Shown here: piece by piece, positions 5,523 through 6,164 of the stretch | How positions within the stretch are numbered: position 1 is the first letter of the stretch | Layout: each line of letters opens with the position of its first letter | Source of the DNA: Bacteroidota bacterium | GTDB lineage: Bacteria; Bacteroidota; Ignavibacteria; SZUA-365; JAADGX01 | Reading direction: 5' to 3' | Length of the DNA stretch: 6,164 nt | NCBI GenBank assembly: GCA_027021285.1 | Contig: JALUUP010000488.1 | Span: forward strand, 1-6,164 | Program-made: the position numbers and the translations under genes | Notes under the pieces: model-generated | The model's database searches: none | The model's input: the letters and a program-made list of their open reading frames with translations, nothing else | Told to the model about the DNA's origin: nothing

Positions 5523-6164
5523 CTATCCCTCCTCTTTCAATCGACCATGGATGACAATAGCTCGTCCGTAATTGGGGAACATTCTTCCCACTATAAACAC
5601 TTCATTTCCATCCGTCCATATCCCGTTAAGCATGAATTCATCGTTTTTAAGCTCCTTAAATTGATACCAATCGCTGCCGTTGAAATGATACACTCCTCCT
5701 TTACTTCCGACAGAAAAAATATTCTTGTCGTTTGACCCGAATATTCTTCGCAGGTATGTGTTATACACCTCTAGTTCTTTTTTCCACGCTTGACCGGTGT
5801 AACTATATACATATGATCCCCCAACAGAATAGAGCGTTCCATTTGGGCTCATCCAAAATTGAACCCCCCATTTCGGCGCCTTTACATTGCTTGAATCAAG
5901 CAAAATCCATTTTGTATTCTCATATCGGTAAAAATAATAAAAAAGCCTGGGGGAAGGGCCTTTATCCCTTGTTCTATAAGTGTATAAATAAACATTGCTT
6001 TGGTCATTCCCGGCAATTGAACCTACAACGAAAAGATTCGAAGATGAATCCACCATGCTTGCTGGTACCGGCAGCGGTACGGAATTCAACCTCCATGTGA
6101 CTCCGTCATAGAACCAGACTTGACCAAAACCTCCACCGGCCCATAGAGCATCGGGCTTATAACC
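5523..6164 (-). CDS. Repeat-containing beta-propeller-like protein, C-terminal part (5' end outside window)
   Basis: The frame is open to the window edge, giving the last 213 residues. A TTG at 6089 could serve as a start, but the same repeat pattern is visible upstream of it, so the gene is taken as truncated by the window. Repeats of the form (L/I)(W/Y/F)xVG...V(W/Y)x(F/Y)xGxxW occur at about 5-27 (ALWAGGGFGQVWFYDGVTW), 43-90 (NLFVVGS...), 110-130 (TLYSVGGSYVYSYTGQAW), 148-170 (NIFSVGSKGGVYHFNGSDW) and 188-208 (EVFIVGR...IVIHGR). This is typical of uncharacterised, often secreted, propeller-type proteins; no enzyme motif is visible. The gene is far more AT-rich than mce or uvrC (line 5581-5640 counts 23 of 60 G+C, line 5881-5940 only 15). 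It ends in TAG and is followed by a hairpin. The export signal, if any, would lie outside the window. Confidence 0.75.
   Translation of the reverse strand, partial: GYKPDALWAGGGFGQVWFYDGVTWRLNSVPLPVPASMVDSSSNLFVVGSIAGNDQSNVYLYTYRTRDKGPSPRLFYYFYRYENTKWILLDSSNVKAPKWGVQFWMSPNGTLYSVGGSYVYSYTGQAWKKELEVYNTYLRRIFGSNDKNIFSVGSKGGVYHFNGSDWYQFKELKNDEFMLNGIWTDGNEVFIVGRMFPNYGRAIVIHGRLKEEG

Noticed and set aside
5547..6100. Plus-strand open frames over the right-edge gene
   Set aside because: They lie opposite the minus-strand propeller-like frame, which shows a clear repeated W/G/V pattern; the plus-strand translations show none.

Overview
The window looks like chromosomal DNA from a GC-rich bacterium whose intergenic space is full of repeats. 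Methylmalonyl-CoA epimerase, UvrC and an exported TPR protein are GC-rich (one 60-base line inside uvrC, 2341-2400, counts 43 G+C). The mix of repeat families (GTCATTCC...GGAATCCA palindromes, CCCTTCGACTCCGCTCAGGG elements, GTTNNAAC octamers, TTTGCG and TTTGAAA tracts) reminds me of Desulfobacterota/Deltaproteobacteria-like genomes. That placement is an impression, not a demonstrated classification.

Layout. Positions 1-176 hold a weak promoter candidate. 177-587 (+) encodes methylmalonyl-CoA epimerase. 588-1525 has no convincing gene. Most of it is an array of four units with an exact 174-bp period (661 to about 1330), each carrying a GNRA-loop palindrome, followed by a further palindrome and a T-rich tract. 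1526-3439 (+) is a complete uvrC starting at GTG. 3497-4588 (+) encodes a signal-peptide-bearing TPR protein, 57 bases downstream in the same direction. 4589-4941 has no gene and is a patchwork of at least five short repeat families. 4942-5457 is the decayed, internally deleted remnant of an IS256-family element on the minus strand. 5478-5503 is a strong hairpin. 5523-6164 (-) is the 3' part of an AT-rich gene for a repeat-containing, beta-propeller-like protein that runs off the right edge.

The genes do not form an obvious pathway. The epimerase belongs to propionate/methylmalonyl-CoA metabolism, UvrC is the incision nuclease of nucleotide excision repair, and the TPR protein has no assigned role. 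uvrC and the TPR gene could be co-transcribed. The right end, from about 5400 on, differs sharply in base composition and begins at the IS remnant, which suggests separately acquired DNA.

I found no CRISPR array, rRNA, tRNA or defence system by eye. The best leads are DNA-level. One is the phase-locked 174-bp array with an A-B-A-B mosaic. Another is a palindrome family whose two versions differ by compensating stem changes. The third is a pair of octamer arrays, one of them next to the broken end of the IS.
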